In this document: in pieces, positions 45,472 to 55,410 of the stretch
Layout: every line of letters begins with the position of its first letter
Position numbering within the stretch: the first letter of the stretch is position 1
Origin: Sorex araneus
Lineage: Eukaryota > Chordata > Mammalia > Eulipotyphla > Soricidae
NCBI RefSeq assembly: GCF_027595985.1
Contig: NC_073307.1
Coordinates: 12,891,432 to 12,955,431 of the forward strand
Reading direction: 5' to 3'
Length of the DNA: 64,000 nt
Translations under genes and position numbers: made by a program
The notes under the pieces: model-generated
What the model saw: only the letters and a program-made list of their open reading frames with translations
Database searches by the model: none
Told to the model about the DNA's origin: nothing

Positions 45472-46368
45472 TTATGCCTGGGCAAACGAGACAGCATCCC
45501 TCATTTTTGACCGTTGACGGAGATCAGAACTCCAGATTCCTTCTCTCACTTGAGTGAGAAATGATATTCCTAGCATAGCTCTTTCGATTCCTCTTTGGGA
45601 TACCCTAATAGTATTCTCATCCTGCTTGCGTAGGGCCCAGGTCTCTGAGGCATGTGTTAGTGCAGGAAGAATGGTGGAATTGAAAAGATGTGCCTGGAGT
45701 CGGAGGTTCTTCATTCTCTTGACCACCTCTTTGACGCTCTTGAAGGCATTCCACATTGCTCTCTTCCTCCTGCACAGTTCTGGCACCAAGTCGTTCCTCA
45801 TGTTGATTTCTCGACCCAGGTACACATAGCTGCTGCATTCAGAGATGTTCATTCCCTTGAGAGCAAGTGGAGCTTCAGGGACCAGTTCGTTTTTCATAAA
45901 CATCGTCTTGTTGAGATTCAGCCGCAATCCGACCTTTCCACACTCGAGGTCGAAGTTGGCCAGCATTTGTGCTGCTTGGCTAATGTTTGGTGTTATGAGA
46001 ACGATGTCATCAGCAAAGCAGAGGTGGTGTAATTGCCGACCGTCTATCTTTACTCCCATTCCTTCCCATTCCAGTTGTCGCATGATGTTCTCAAGGGCGG
46101 CACTGAAGAGTTTTGGTGAAATGGTATCACCTTGCTGCACCCCTCTCTTTACATCAATGATCACTTCCTTGTAGAATGGTGAGATCCTGGTGGTGAATCC
46201 ACAATACAGCTCGCGGAGGATTTTGATATACTGAGTTTGAACGCCCTGTTTGACCAAGGCGTTGATGACCGCCTCAGTATCAACAGAATCGAAGGCCTTC
46301 TTTAAGTTGATGAATGTTAGACAGAGCGGCATGTTGAACTCTCGTGAAACTTCAATGAGTTTAGTCAC
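45472..46368 (-). pseudogene. RTE reverse transcriptase, longest open frame (298 codons)
   Basis: This frame covers the RT palm and post-RT region. Motif A near residue 18 reads 'FINLKKAFDSV', where a sister copy has FIDLKKAFD: the catalytic Asp is now Asn. 'GVQQGDTISPKLFSAALENIM' follows, then the intact 'CFADDIVLITPN' box near residue 118, 'LNLNKTMFM', 'ISECSSYVYLGREINM' and 'HLFNSTILPALTHASETWALRKQ'. The stop falls at 'AQA', just before the 'IRWAGHVMRF' block, which continues in another frame. It synthesised cDNA in the ancestor but is dead here (motif A change, no endonuclease, 5' inversion). It strongly resembles nematode RTE proteins as I remember them. Confidence 0.9.
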
Positions 46369-46670
46369 TGTGTGAATATAGTCTATTGTGCTGAATCCTC
46401 TTCGGAACCTGGCTTGCTCACATGGTTGTCCTTCATCTAGTGTTCTGCCTATTCTATTCAGGATGACACTTCGCCAACTACAAGATCAAGATGACTGCCC
46501 TCTGACGTCCCGATGGATCTATCACATCCTCCAGAAAGGCAATGGAGAAAATTATTCACGACTTCTACTCAGATCTCTTTGACAGCCATGTCCACCTGCC
46601 CACATACCAAATTCCACAGGATGGATATGTCCTTCCCAACGTTCTTCCTTCTGAAATCTGATATGCCATT

Positions 46671-46994
46671 TTGCTGGTAAAGACTCGAACAGCACCTGGT
46701 CCAGACAAGGTCAGACCTGAACACCTGAAAAATCTGCCGCCAGTACTCATCAGTACACTGGCCCGACTCTTCACACGCTACCTGTCTGAATGCAAGGTTC
46801 CGTCCCAGTGGAAAACCAGTAGGACTGTTCTGTTGCACAAGAAGGGAGACATCCAGGACATCGGCAACTATCGCCCAATCTGCCTGTTGTCTGTCGTCTA
46901 CCAGTTGTTCACTCGTGTCATCCTGAATAGAATAGGCAGAACACTAGATGAAGGACAACCATGCGAGCAAGCCGGGTTCACTCGATACATCTAG
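46671..46994 (+). pseudogene. RTE RT N-terminal fragment in the inverted 5' arm
   Basis: Encodes 'TAPGPDKVRPEHLKNLPPVL', 'CKVPSQWKTSRTVLLHKKGD' and 'IGNYRPICLLSVVYQLFTRVILNRIGRT'. This is the RT finger region that should sit upstream of 45472-46368 on the opposite strand. Upstream at 46468-46670 the linker ('FANYKIKM', 'HLPTYQIPQDGYVLPNVLPSEI') has stops. The last residues ('TRYI') come from the TSD and flank. Confidence 0.88.
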
Positions 46995-47365
46995 CAGGGC
47001 CCAAATTTTGTGTTTTGCTAGAATGAAGGAATTTTATTTGTCCTTTGCTCTTCTCTAATTACAGGAGCATGAAACATTGCTCAAGTTTCTAAGCTCACAT
47101 GAGACAGTGTAGACTGGATGACTCAGTGGATGATTTATACTTAGTGGTTGGTAACATATTTCGAGTTTGATTTTAAATAAGCACTTCTGGAGCATTTTAG
47201 AAGCACTGTATGGGTATTTTCTCCATGGGGAAGAAAATAGAAGTTGTGTACTTTATTGATTGTTACTAGTGTCCTCTAACTGACATAGTCTAAAGGAAAT
47301 GTAGGTGATAGTAGAATAGGTTCACTTACCTGGAAAATGACAAACATGACCACACAGATTGATTA
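46995..47365. other. Unique spacer
   Basis: No gene or recognised repeat. Confidence 0.45.
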
Positions 47366-47566
47366 TTTTTGTTTTTATTGACCTTTTTTGGGAGGTGAGG
47401 GGCTGTTTATAGGCCATACCTAGCTGTGCTCAAGGCTTATTACTGGCTCTACATTCAGGAGTCACTCCTGATGGTGCTCAGGAGACCATATGGAATGCTG
47501 GGGATCAAACCCGAGTCCTCCAAGTACAAGGTAAGTGCCTTACCCACTGTACTCTCTGTCCAGCCC
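47366..47566 (-). mobile_element. SOR-type SINE
   Basis: Reverse SOR: 'ccatacctagctgtgctcaa', 'gagaccatatggaatgctgg', 'ccactgtactctctgtccag'. Confidence 0.85.
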
Positions 47567-48042
47567 TATTTTCATTAACTTTAAACATTATAATTTTCTC
47601 TTTAATTGACTGGATTAAGGAACAGACTAATTTATGATAATACAAGTCAGTTGAACTTTCCAAAGAACCCTAGGAATGTTCATGAATAGTAATAATGATA
47701 ATAATAAAAACCCTCAAAATGTTAGCCCACTTTTAGCCATTCCTATAGAATCTGAAGCAGTTTGAAGTTGTTAACCTCTTCTGGTTTTTATAATCACTCT
47801 GAATTCTGAAATAATCAAAGTACCAATATTAAGTATACTTGAAGAGCAAAATAGCTATCTTACCAGACTCAGGTTTGGGACACTGATAGTATATATATAT
47901 ATATGGCACCAGTATTTTACTTCCGGTACAGAATTATATCCTGCAGAAATGGTTTGTAATGCCTAGAAGATGTTTTAGTCTGTGATCTCTTTGATTATTG
48001 CACATTAATGTTATCAAATAAATCAACAATTGAAGCTAAATT
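47567..48042. other. Unique AT-rich spacer
   Basis: Short (TA)n at about 47891-47904. Nothing else. Confidence 0.45.
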
Positions 48043-48057
48043 AAAACTGCACTTTAA

Positions 48058-48226
48058 GGGGCTGGAGAGATAGCACAGCGGGTAGGGCGTTTGCCTTGCA
48101 CGCGGTCGACCCGGGTTCAAATCCCAGCATCCCATATGGTCCCCTGAGCACGGCCAGGGGTAATTCCTGAGTGCAGAGCCAGGAGTAACCCCTGTGCATC
48201 GCCAGGTGTGACCCAAAAAAGAAAAA
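48058..48226 (+). mobile_element. Young SOR SINE with 15-bp TSD
   Basis: The best preserved SOR here. Box A region 'gatagcacagcgggtagggc', box B 'ggttcaaatcc', 'gtcccctgagcacggccagg', 'cctgtgcatcgccaggtgtg' and an A-rich tail. The perfect TSD aaaactgcactttaa lies at 48043-48057 and 48227-48241. It serves as the local reference for the family. Confidence 0.95.
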
Positions 48227-48296
48227 AAAACTGCACTTTAAAATAACTGTAGCTATTTTTTGATCATGTTGATACTACAGAAGGTGAATTTCTAGG

Positions 48297-48468
48297 GTCC
48301 AGAGAGATAGTACAGTGGTTAGGGCATTTGTCTTGCATGTGACCTACCTGGTTCAATTCCTGGAACCCCATATGTTCCCTTGAGCACTGCCATGAGTGAT
48401 CCCAGAGTACAGAGCTAGGAGTAAATGCTGAAGACCACTGGATGTGGCCCAGACCAAACCCCCAAAAT
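48297..48468 (+). mobile_element. SOR-type SINE, older
   Basis: Plus SOR: 'gagagatagtacagtggtta', 'ggttcaattcctggaacccc', 'gtacagagctaggagtaaat'. Confidence 0.88.
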
Positions 48469-48938
48469 ATGAATTTCTATAGACTCAAATGTAAGATAAT
48501 ACAGAGTGTTTTTATTTACCAATATGATACGCTTTAGTAATATACTACCTATCAAACAAGTACTTATGTTTAGCCTTGAGTTTGAGGCTAGAGAAAGGCA
48601 TTTTATTGTGTCTCTTTCTTTGGTGTGTTTCAGAACATTGTGGAAATATTTAACTCTGAACTACATAATCATATATTAAGAAACTTGTTAGATCATCCTA
48701 GGTTTTGTGATGCATAATTTACAGTTCAGATAGATTGGTTGTCAATATTCTGGTTTTTATTCAAGTGCCAATATGCTATTCTAGTGAGCTAAAATTGAAG
48801 CTTACACATGGATTTCGGTAGTATGAACTACAATATGCATAGATTCTTTAAAAATGAGTGCTGAAATCAAAGAGAAAATATGATGAAAACCATAGAAATA
48901 TTAGCCAAGTGGTCATATCTTTAGCAATCTACCTCCTT
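48469..48938. other. Unique AT-rich spacer
   Basis: Nothing recognised. Confidence 0.45.
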
Positions 48939-48952
48939 AGAAATGTAAGGAA

Positions 48953-49137
48953 CTGGGGCTGGGGTGATAGCACAGCGGGGAGGGCATTTGCCTTCCACAT
49001 GCCCAACCTGGGTTCGATTCCCAGCATCCCATATGGTCCCCCAGCACCGCCAGGAGTAATTCCTGAGTGTAGAGCCAGGAGTAACACCCGTGCATAGCTG
49101 GGTGTGACCCAAAAAGCAAGAACAAAACAAAACAAAA
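48953..49137 (+). mobile_element. Young SOR SINE with 14-bp TSD
   Basis: 'ggggctggggtgatagcaca', 'gggttcgattcccagcatcc', 'gcatagctgggtgtgaccc' and an A-rich CAAAA tail. The TSD agaaatgtaaggaa lies at 48939-48952 and 49138-49151. Confidence 0.93.
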
Positions 49138-49177
49138 AGAAATGTAAGGAATTTACTAAGTAAAAATAAGTATACAA

Positions 49178-49209
<32 letters not shown>

Positions 49210-49210
49210 T
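49178..49210. repeat. (GATA)n microsatellite
   Basis: Eight GATA units ('atagatagatag'). A scattered GATA-rich stretch resumes at 49333-49405 on the far side of a truncated SINE. Confidence 0.9.
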
Positions 49211-49211
49211 T

Positions 49212-49334
49212 AAAGGGAAGGAGTGATAGCAAAGTGTGTAGGATATTTGCCTTGCCAATGGCCAACTCAGGTTTGATCCCTGGCACCACTTATAATCCCC
49301 CAAGCCTGCCAGGAATGATTCCTGAGTGCATAGA
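49212..49334 (+). mobile_element. 3'-truncated SOR-type SINE
   Basis: Head 'gaaggagtgatagcaaagtg', 'ggtttgatccctggcaccac', ending at 'gattcctgagtgcata'. The last third is absent and GATA-like sequence follows directly. Confidence 0.82.
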
Positions 49335-49735
49335 TACAGATACACAGATATAGATACAGATATAGACAATGAAACATTGATGTAGATAGGTATAGATAGA
49401 GATAAGAGAAGGATTCCAAAGATTAACAGATCAGGTCAGGTGAAAGGCCAGATTATCCCCATAGATAGTTCAAGTGAAATACTAGAGAACCCAGATGATT
49501 GGTGTCTGAAGCAAACTATTGGATACAGTGGTTTTTCCTATGTAGAATGTCAGTGGGGCATAAAATACTGGTGTTTACAGATATTATACACCTGTCAATT
49601 GGGCAAACCATTGATGGATGGACTCTGAGGTCAGCCTAGTTTTTCTGGAGCCTCATTTTCTTTACATAGACGTGGTAATAACTTCCTGACTTAACCAGTT
49701 TTATGCAAAATATAACATGAGAATATGTAGATAAG
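49335..49735. other. GATA-rich start, then unique sequence
   Basis: 49333-49405 holds many GATA/CAGATA units. The rest shows no gene. Confidence 0.5.
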
Positions 49736-49746
49736 AATAATTTCTT

Positions 49747-50004
49747 TTTAAAAAAATTTTATTGAATTTTTTTAATGGCGGAGGTGGGGTGGGGGGACTT
49801 ATACTGTGATTCTTGGTGGTGGAATATGTAAACTGGTGAAGGGACGGATGTTAGAGCATTGTACAACTGAGACTTAAGCCTGAAAGCTTTGTAACTTTCC
49901 ACATGGTGATTAAATAAAAAATTTAAATAATAAAAATTATTCAATCACTGTTAGGTAGTTACAAGCTCTCATGTTTGGGGAATATTGTCTGCCATGGAGA
50001 TAAA
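49747..50004. mobile_element. Scrambled L1 3'UTR insertion with 11-bp TSD
   Basis: Between copies of aataatttctt (49736-49746 and 50005-50015) lie three L1-end pieces: a minus-strand start ('aaaattttattgaat'), a plus-strand end ('gaagggacggatgttag' to 'gtgattaaataaa'), and at 49941-50000 a minus piece ('gtagttacaagctctcatg') joined to a plus piece ('aatattgtctgccatggag'). A 5'-inverted minus L1 with a second L1 end nested in it explains this. Confidence 0.6.
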
Positions 50005-50084
50005 AATAATTTCTTAACTAGAATGTATTCCACACAACTGAGATACTATTTGTGGAGACTGGCCTTAAGTTAGGTTTGCAGCTA

Positions 50085-50205
50085 TGCTCTGAACAAAGGT
50101 TAAAAAGTTGTTTGGTGGGTGATGCAACATTGAATGACCAAAACCCAATCATGAACAACTGTGTAACTGCATATCTTTTGGTGATTCAATTGAAAAAAGA
50201 AAAGA
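50085..50205 (+). mobile_element. Old L1 3'UTR terminal fragment
   Basis: 'tgaccaaaacccaatcatga', 'aactgtgtaactgcatat' and 'tggtgattcaattgaaaa' follow the L1 end order, diverged. Confidence 0.6.
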
Positions 50206-50402
50206 ATGTTAGGATTTTGTTAAAGATAATACAGTTAGGATATGGGGAATAGTTTGGAAAGTTGATAAACTGGCTTTTGACTAGAAAGTAAGTTACACAA
50301 TTCAGTCTTTATATCATTTTAAAATAACTCATGCAAATTATTTGAAAAACTCAAATAATTAAAATGTGTCTCTTGTTTATTATATTCTCTATACATAGAA
50401 CT

Positions 50403-50645
50403 ATGTAACCCGGTAACACAGCCGATAGGGCCTTTGCCTTGCATGCGGCCGACCCAGGTTTGATTCCTCTGCCCCTCTCGGAGAGCCCGGCAAGCTACCG
50501 AGAGTATCTCGCCCACACGGCAGAGCCTGGCAAGATTCCTGTGGTGTACTCAATATGCCAAAAATAGTAACAAGTCTCACAACGGAGACGTTACTGGTGC
50601 CTGCTCGAGCAAATCGATGAGCAATGGGATGACAGTGGTACAGTG
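50403..50645 (+). mobile_element. Type B SINE: SOR head, RTE tail, 12-bp TSD
   Basis: 'gtaacacagccgatagggcc', box B 'ggtttgattcc', module 'cccggcaagctaccgagagt' and 'aatatgccaaaaatagtaac', RTE end 'gcaaatcgatgagcaatggg' and tail 'gatgacagtggtacagtg'. The TSD atacatagaact lies at 50391-50402 and 50646-50657 (its first bases may be tail). Confidence 0.92.
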
Positions 50646-50717
50646 ATACATAGAACTCATCCATACTCCTCAAAGTTAGTCACTGCATTTTTAAAAGTGG
50701 TTATAGATTATTGTTTA

Positions 50718-50876
50718 TTTATTTTGTTTGGAGACCACATTCAGTGGTGCTCAGGACTAATTCCTGGCTCTGTGTTCAGATATAGACTCCTGGTTGAGGA
50801 ATATATGCTGGAGACTGAACCTGAATCAGATGCATGCAAGGAAAGCACCCTCTCCACTGTATTACTCGGGGCCCCT
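50718..50876 (-). mobile_element. SOR-type SINE, diverged
   Basis: Reverse SOR: 'cattcagtggtgctcagg', 'ggaatatatgctggagactg', 'ctctccactgtattactcgg'. Confidence 0.78.
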
Positions 50877-51415
50877 ATTTGTTTGGAATTTAATCTAGTT
50901 TATTTTAAATCACTCATCCTATAGTTTTTTATAATTAATATTTTTCAATTTAATTTTGAAATTAATATTATGAGCTGGAGAAGTTCTAGAAAGAAGACCA
51001 CACTTTGTACAAGGTCATTGTAGGTGATTTTAACGCCAAGATAGGACTGAGAAGGTCGCCCGAAGAACTCCACATCAGGACCCACAGCCTAGAATGGAAC
51101 AAACAGGGTGAGAGACTCTCTGAGTTCATCATGTTGACCAAGACCATCCATGGTAAATCGCAGTTCTAGAAGGCTGAATCTAAACGTTGGACATGGGTGT
51201 CTCCTGGTGGATAGTTCCACAATGAAACTGACCACATCATATTCAATTGACAGTTTTGCCTGACTGATGTTGCTGTTGTCCCAAAATTTCAAACAGCAAC
51301 AGACCACCATCTCCTTCGTGCAAAATTCTACTTCACAGAGCAGGGAGAAAGAGCTTCAAAGTTTAAGAAGAGAACTCCCAGAACGACCACCAACTGGGAG
51401 CTTTTTGGCACTATT

Positions 51416-51814
51416 TTGGCAATATGGGAAGATGCCATAATTGACAACATCGACAAGGAATATGATCAACTGGTTCAGCACCTCCATGATTATGCAAGGA
51501 ATGCAGAGAGAAAGAACATCATGCAACGACTGGAATGGAAAGGAATGAGAGTGAAAATAGATGTATGGCAACTACACCACCTCTGCTTTGCTGATGACAT
51601 CATTCTAATAACACAAAACATTAGCCAATTTGCACGAATGTTGGCTGACTTTCACCGTGAGTGTGCAAAGGTCAGACTACAGCTGAATCTCATGAAGATA
51701 ATGTTCATGAGAAATGGACTAGTTCCTGATGTTCCATTTGCTCTCCAATGGAATGAACATCTCCGAATACAGCAGTTGTGTGTACCTGGGTCGAGAAGTC
51801 AACATGACAAATGA
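51416..51814 (+). pseudogene. RTE endonuclease-linker to RT in-frame fusion
   Basis: This 132-codon frame crosses the internal deletion without a frameshift. The first ~33 codons ('MAIWEDAIIDNIDKEYDQLVQHLHDYARNA' region) are the linker after the endonuclease. The rest is RT palm with an intact 'LCFADDIILIT' box, then 'LQLNLMKIMFMRNGLVPDVPFAL'. The RT finger region and motif A are deleted, so it cannot polymerise. Upstream, at about 51025-51400, the endonuclease shows 'GDFNAKIG' and 'ATDHHLL' with stops between. Confidence 0.88.
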
Positions 51815-52200
51815 CTTGGCACCAGAGCTGCTCAGGAGGAAGAAAGCGACATGGAACACCTTCAAGAGCATTGAAGAAGTTGTTAAGAGGATTAAGAACC
51901 ACCAGCTCCGGGCACATCTTTTCAACTCCACTGTTCTTCTTGCACTAATATATGCCTCAGAGGCCTGGGCATTACAAAAACAGGGTGAGAATGCTATAAA
52001 GAGGAATTGAAAGAGCTATGCTTGGAATATCACATTTTTCTCAAGTGAGAGAAGGAATCCAAAGATCTGACCTCTGTCGAAGTTCAAGGACGAGGGACTC
52101 TGCCTCATGTGCCAAGACGTTGAAAATCAGATGCGCTGGACACGTAATGAGATTTGGAGATGACTGCTGGACTAGAGCCATTACCAAATGGATTCCATAA
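51729..52200 (+). pseudogene. RTE post-RT and C-terminal fragments of copy 5
   Basis: Frames 51729-52010 and 52018-52200 read 'NISEYSSCVYLGREVNM', 'HLFNSTVLLALIYASEAWALQKQ', then 'MLGISHFSQVREGIQRSDL' and 'IRCAGHVMRFGDDCWTRAITKWIP'. Frame breaks fall between them. Order and content match the other RTE copies. Confidence 0.85.
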
Positions 52201-52447
52201 GATGTCAAAAGAATGCCTTGCTGCCCACCTACGAGATGGCCAGACTTCTTTGTTAAGACCTTGAATGAATGATTTGATGCTCTTTGTGTTCCTGGAGTGA
52301 GCAGACACCATTGGGCTACACTAGCACACAAAGGGGATGAATGGAGACGTTGCTGACGCCCACTCATGCAAATCGATGAGCAATGGGATGACAGGTGATA
52401 TACAGGTGAATATTTTTCAATTTAGTATTTTTCATTTTCATTTAACT

Positions 52448-53113
52448 ATTTTTAGTTTTAATTTTTATTTATTTATTTTTTATTCTTTAAATTAATTTTC
52501 ATAAAGTTGCTCACAATAATGGATTGCATTCAAGATTTTGACACCATCCCACCACCATTACACCTTCCCACCACCATTAGTTTGAATTTTCCCAACACCA
52601 CTCAAACCTGTCAAAAAAGCAGATACTAGATAATTTATTTTATATTGCTTGTTATAAATAGCATAAGATGTCATGTGGGCGTGGGAGAGGCCATGAACTC
52701 CTGCAATTATAAAATTTTAGATAATTAGGGTCCGGAGAAATCTCTGCAGTGAGCTACTCAGTTCCGAGATTCCTTTGTGTGTCTCTGGATCATGGCCGTT
52801 AAGGAGCTAAAATAGCAGCCAGAGGCAGTTCGTGGGTGTGACCTCAGGGGTCCCATAGGGAGAGAAATTGAGAAGGACCAGCCCATCCCCTATACCTTGA
52901 GGCTGGAGTTTCCCATCACTGAACTTGTGTACCTGGGCATCTCACTGGGTTCTGAAAGTTGTCTGCTGCCAGGATAAAAAATCCCCTAAAAAGGGGTCAC
53001 ATGGAGGGATGATGCCTGCTCCCGTCTGAGGCACCCTGGTGAGATCGGCCTGGCTTGAAGCCTGGAGTCTGCAGTGAGCTGCTCAGGTCTGAGATTCTTT
53101 TATGTGTTTGATT
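52448..53113 (-). mobile_element. ORF-less L1-ended element with GC-rich body
   Basis: The left part (52448-52680) has an L1-like 3' end in reverse ('cattacaccttcccaccacc', 'agtttgaattttccc'). The right part is GC-rich, with similarity to the body of the type C composites near 52795-52850 ('gcagttcgtgggtgtgacc'). The block near 52746-52785 is repeated at 53068-53107, 322 bp apart. An 8-bp atttaact on both sides (52440-52447, 53114-53121) is a possible TSD. Confidence 0.65.
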
Positions 53114-53334
53114 ATTTAACTGTTCTGAACCACAATTGGCATAGCTGGATTTGTTATTAAGGAATTATTCTTATAACAGTGTAAAACTTGATTAATAGCC
53201 ACTGGTGTTGGGATTATTGCTGGAACATTGTATGCTTAAAAATCAACTATGAATAATTTAGTAAATCATTGTGTTTTAATAAAATTAAAAGTAGTAAGTA
53301 GGTTAATAGCAAAAGTAATAAATAATAATAACAT

Positions 53335-53520
53335 CTGACATTTGTGGGTGATTGTGGATTGCCACATTCTTCAGAGTGCTTAACTTATATTATGTTGTTA
53401 ATATCTCATAAAAGTCCACTGAAATTGAAGGGGAGGAAATGGACTGAAGTATTAAGGTAATTCGCCCAACGTTTATATAGAAAGTTGCTAGCTGATCTAG
53501 GATATAAGTCCTTGTAATGA
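53335..53520 (+). mobile_element. MIR fragment
   Basis: 'gtgcttaacttatattatg', 'ctcataaaagtcc', 'gaggaaatggactgaag', 'taaggtaattcgccca' and 'gctagctgatctaggatat' follow the MIR core order from end to end. Old and diverged. Confidence 0.75.
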
Positions 53521-54900
53521 AAAAAAACTGAGTCATTAGGGTGGTAGTGGTCAAATTGTTGAGAAGTTGCTGAATGTGAGAAGGGTTGAAAATAAAGCTG
53601 TCTGGATTTACTGATAGATTTGTGGGAAAGATTGGAGGTCAAGAAAGACTAAGGATTTTACAGTAAAATTAAATAAGTAAAGTTCTATTCACTGGAATAA
53701 GGAACGTTCTGATGTGGGGTTTAGAAGGAACAAATCAAGATTTAAGATTTGATCACAGTGCACTATAGATGTCTATAAAGAATTCCAGTAGAAATATTCA
53801 CAGGAGTTGGATTTGTTGAATCCTAGAATTTAAGGCAAGTCAGAAACACGATACCAATTTTGGAGCCATCAACAGAATTGGTATTTAACGCTACTGAACT
53901 TAATAAATTCATCCAGAGAAAGTAGAAATATAGACTAGATTTCAGGAGTGAACTCTGGGTTATTGCAACATGTGTAGATCAGGATATTCATTTAAAAAAG
54001 TGACTAATAAAAGCGAGTAAAAAGGGAGAAAGACAGTGTAATATGGATACTTGGTGACCTATTAAGTATGCTTTATGATGGAAGAATTAATTCACAGGGG
54101 TAAATTATTTTGAAGAGTTTAAAGAGTACAGGACTAAGAATTGTTTACTGGATCTGAAATTATAGAGGCCATGGGTGACCTTGAAAAAGTACGAAAAAGG
54201 AATAGATTGAAAGAAAGCAGTGGATAAAGCAGAGAACAGGTAACTCTGGATAAGAAAAAAAATTTGGATAAAGAATTTGGATCAAAAGAAATTGTTAAAG
54301 GGAATAGTACAATAAGTGAATGGAATTAATTATATAGTCAGTGATGTAATGATTGCAACAGCAAAGGGTCACTAGTACTAGAGAGAGAGTATGGAATGCA
54401 GTGCACAGATGGGACTGATCTTAAGACCAGGGATGGTTTATTCACTATAACCAGATCTTGAGGTGTGGACTATGGTGTTCTCTTTTGATTGTACACATTT
54501 ATTCAACAAAATAAAAATGCAAAGAAATCAGCTGAGAAGGACAAACAAGGAGGATATATTGACTGTTCAAGTGAGAAAAGACTAGGTCAGCCATTTAGCT
54601 CAGAAAATGGAGGTAAGAGTGGGCTAAATGAAAGTGGTGGGACAGAGGTCATGGAGTGAGGGCAGATAGGTTATCAAGGTCATGCATATTTTTCTATAGT
54701 CATTAATATGTTGTAGTGTAGATAGAGAAAAGATTGAAAGTTCAATTCAACCACATGAGTTTGTAAACCTGAAGGGGACAAAAGATTGAAGGTGGTGATT
54801 GATCATAATGAATGATAAGGAAAATGGAAAGAACTTAGGAGCAGGAAAAAGAATAGAACAGTGAAAATTTCATAAATTAATAAATTAGTAGTTTTATTGG
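53521..54900. other. Probable ancient interspersed repeat, family not named
   Basis: A purine-rich stretch whose order ('tggagccatcaacagaattg', 'gccatgggtgaccttgaaaa') resembles an old mammalian repeat that I cannot name with certainty. Open frames are short. No gene. Confidence 0.4.
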
Positions 54901-55189
54901 TGTTCAAAATTGTTATACACAGGTTATAAGAGGATGAGTTTTAAAAAGTTGTACCAGTTATTGCAACTCAATTCGTAATTTTTTCAGTGAAAACATCTGA
55001 ATGAGCATTAAACTAATCATACCAATATCCCCATTGATTTTAGAGCTGTGATGAAATTGCTAAATTTAGTTTGTAGAGGCAAACAGGTATTCTTTTAATA
55101 TTATTGCAGGGATTATAGAGGGGGCCAGACCATAATTCATTTTGGAAGAGAATATTTCCTCTCACACTTGGAAGGCTAATAAATGTTTG
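54901..55189. other. Unique AT-rich spacer
   Basis: Nothing recognised. Confidence 0.4.
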
Positions 55190-55410
55190 TGATTGGGAGA
55201 TAGAACAGCAGTTGGGGCTAGTGACTGGTATCTAGTGACTGGTAAGTGAGGCAGAGCCCAACCTGGATTCAATTGCTTGGCACTATATAATTCCCCTTGC
55301 AACAGTAGGTATGGCCCCGGAGGACCCAGAACCACCTAAATAACCCGAGTATCCCTGGCACCGTAGGGCCAAGGCATCCTCACAACCTCCCCAGGCCCTA
55401 CATTGAACCA
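55190..55410 (+). mobile_element. Heavily diverged SOR-type SINE
   Basis: 'gattgggagatagaacagca', 'acctggattcaattgcttgg' and 'actatataattcccc' follow the SOR head and middle. A small duplication ('tagtgactggta') interrupts the box A to B interval. Confidence 0.6.

Larger units (their letters stand above)
45185..46983 (-). mobile_element. RTE-clade LINE copy 4 with 5' inversion (twin priming)
   Basis: The 3' arm (45185-46467) lies on the minus strand; the 5' arm (46468-46983) is the adjacent upstream RTE sequence in plus orientation. Both arms share ~63 bp of the same RTE sequence (46405-46467 reversed, 46917-46979). A single 11-bp TSD, gatacatctag, flanks the whole at 45174-45184 and 46984-46994. 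This is what twin-primed reverse transcription leaves behind. Confidence 0.92.
50953..52408 (+). mobile_element. RTE-clade LINE copy 5, internally deleted
   Basis: Plus strand, with a perfect 16-bp TSD, aatatttttcaattta, at 50937-50952 and 52409-52424. It begins in the APE endonuclease ('VVGDFNAKIG', bases from ~51025), continues to the linker, then jumps at ~51514 from 'YARNAERK' straight to 'NIMQRLEWKGM' in the RT palm. About 1 kb is missing inside. The 3' end is 'gcaaatcgatgagcaatggg' then 'gatgacaggtgatatac'. Confidence 0.92.

Noticed and set aside
48929..49369. 146- and 122-codon minus frames
   Set aside because: They are antisense reads through SOR SINEs and the GATA repeat.
3297..52408. 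RTE copies as nematode contamination of the assembly
   Set aside because: At least four copies carry their own TSDs in DNA that also holds shrew SINEs and ancient mammalian repeats, so they are integrated.
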